Origin: NORP181 sp047623555
GTDB lineage: Bacteria; Pseudomonadota; Alphaproteobacteria; Rhodobacterales; Rhodobacteraceae
Direction of reading: 5' to 3'
Length of the DNA: 12,909 nucleotides
NCBI GenBank assembly: GCA_047623555.1
Contig: JBLHMP010000095.1
Coordinates: 1 to 12,909 of the forward strand
Positions 12,883 to 12,909 of the stretch are shown piece by piece (the stretch's first letter is position 1; every line of letters begins with the position of its first letter). The translations under genes were made by a program, and so were the position numbers. A model generated the notes under the pieces. It did not search any database and had not been told where the DNA came from. It was given only the letters and a program-made list of their open reading frames with translations.

Positions 12883-12909
12883 GACCTCACAATGAAAGAA
12901 ACCCATGCG

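Noticed and set aside
1..12909. CRISPR array, toxin-antitoxin, restriction or other defence system
   Set aside because: No spaced direct repeats and no nuclease, methylase, helicase or toxin motifs were found among the convincing genes.

Overview
The window comes from an alphaproteobacterium, most likely a marine Rhodobacteraceae/Roseobacter-type genome. The evidence is the Rhodobacter-type 5-aminolevulinate synthase (hemA) with a perfect FNR-type box upstream, the neighbouring RodZ-like helix-turn-helix membrane protein and ispG, the G+C-rich codon use, and tRNA-Asp genes with encoded CCA. No taxon can be proved from the sequence alone.

Layout. (1) 1-2048, plus strand: the right part of a prophage head-tail module. 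It holds the C-terminus of an HK97-fold major capsid protein, a 95-aa small protein, a head-tail joining protein with an apparent reading-frame break in a T7 run, a tail tube protein, and a lambda G/T-type pair of tail assembly chaperone frames. The pair is joined by a textbook -1 slippery heptamer (G GGA AAC) directly before the stop of the first frame. The first ~20 codons of what is probably a tape-measure gene follow, and then phage coding capacity stops. The prophage looks truncated here. (2) 2049-2526: a non-coding stretch with a probable tRNA promoter, then two identical tRNA-Asp(GTC) genes 65 bp apart. (3) 2592-4334: a divergent pair, a sulfotransferase-like protein (minus) and a glycosyltransferase-like protein with a DVDE motif (plus). 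Both could act on surface glycans. (4) 4331-6675, minus strand: an M20 dipeptidase followed by an alpha/beta hydrolase carrying the active-site residues of fluoroacetate (haloacetate) dehalogenases. (5) 6676-10648, plus strand: a regulatory region with an FNR/FnrL box, then hemA (first step of tetrapyrrole synthesis), a RodZ-like protein and ispG (MEP isoprenoid pathway). (6) 10649-12909: a shared hairpin terminator, then a minus-strand operon of an M48 metalloprotease with TPR-like repeats and a DsbA/ScsC-like thiol oxidoreductase overlapping by 4 bp, probably an envelope protein quality-control unit.

How the genes work together. HemA and IspG supply precursors for haem, bacteriochlorophyll and isoprenoids, and the FNR box suggests oxygen control of at least hemA. 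The phage genes are structural only, with no integrase, lysis or regulatory gene in view, so they are probably an inactive remnant or the cut edge of a larger prophage. The strongest non-routine signal is recoding in the phage tail genes. No wholly new system is evident; the other points are regulatory hairpins, the prophage truncation and the predicted dehalogenase.
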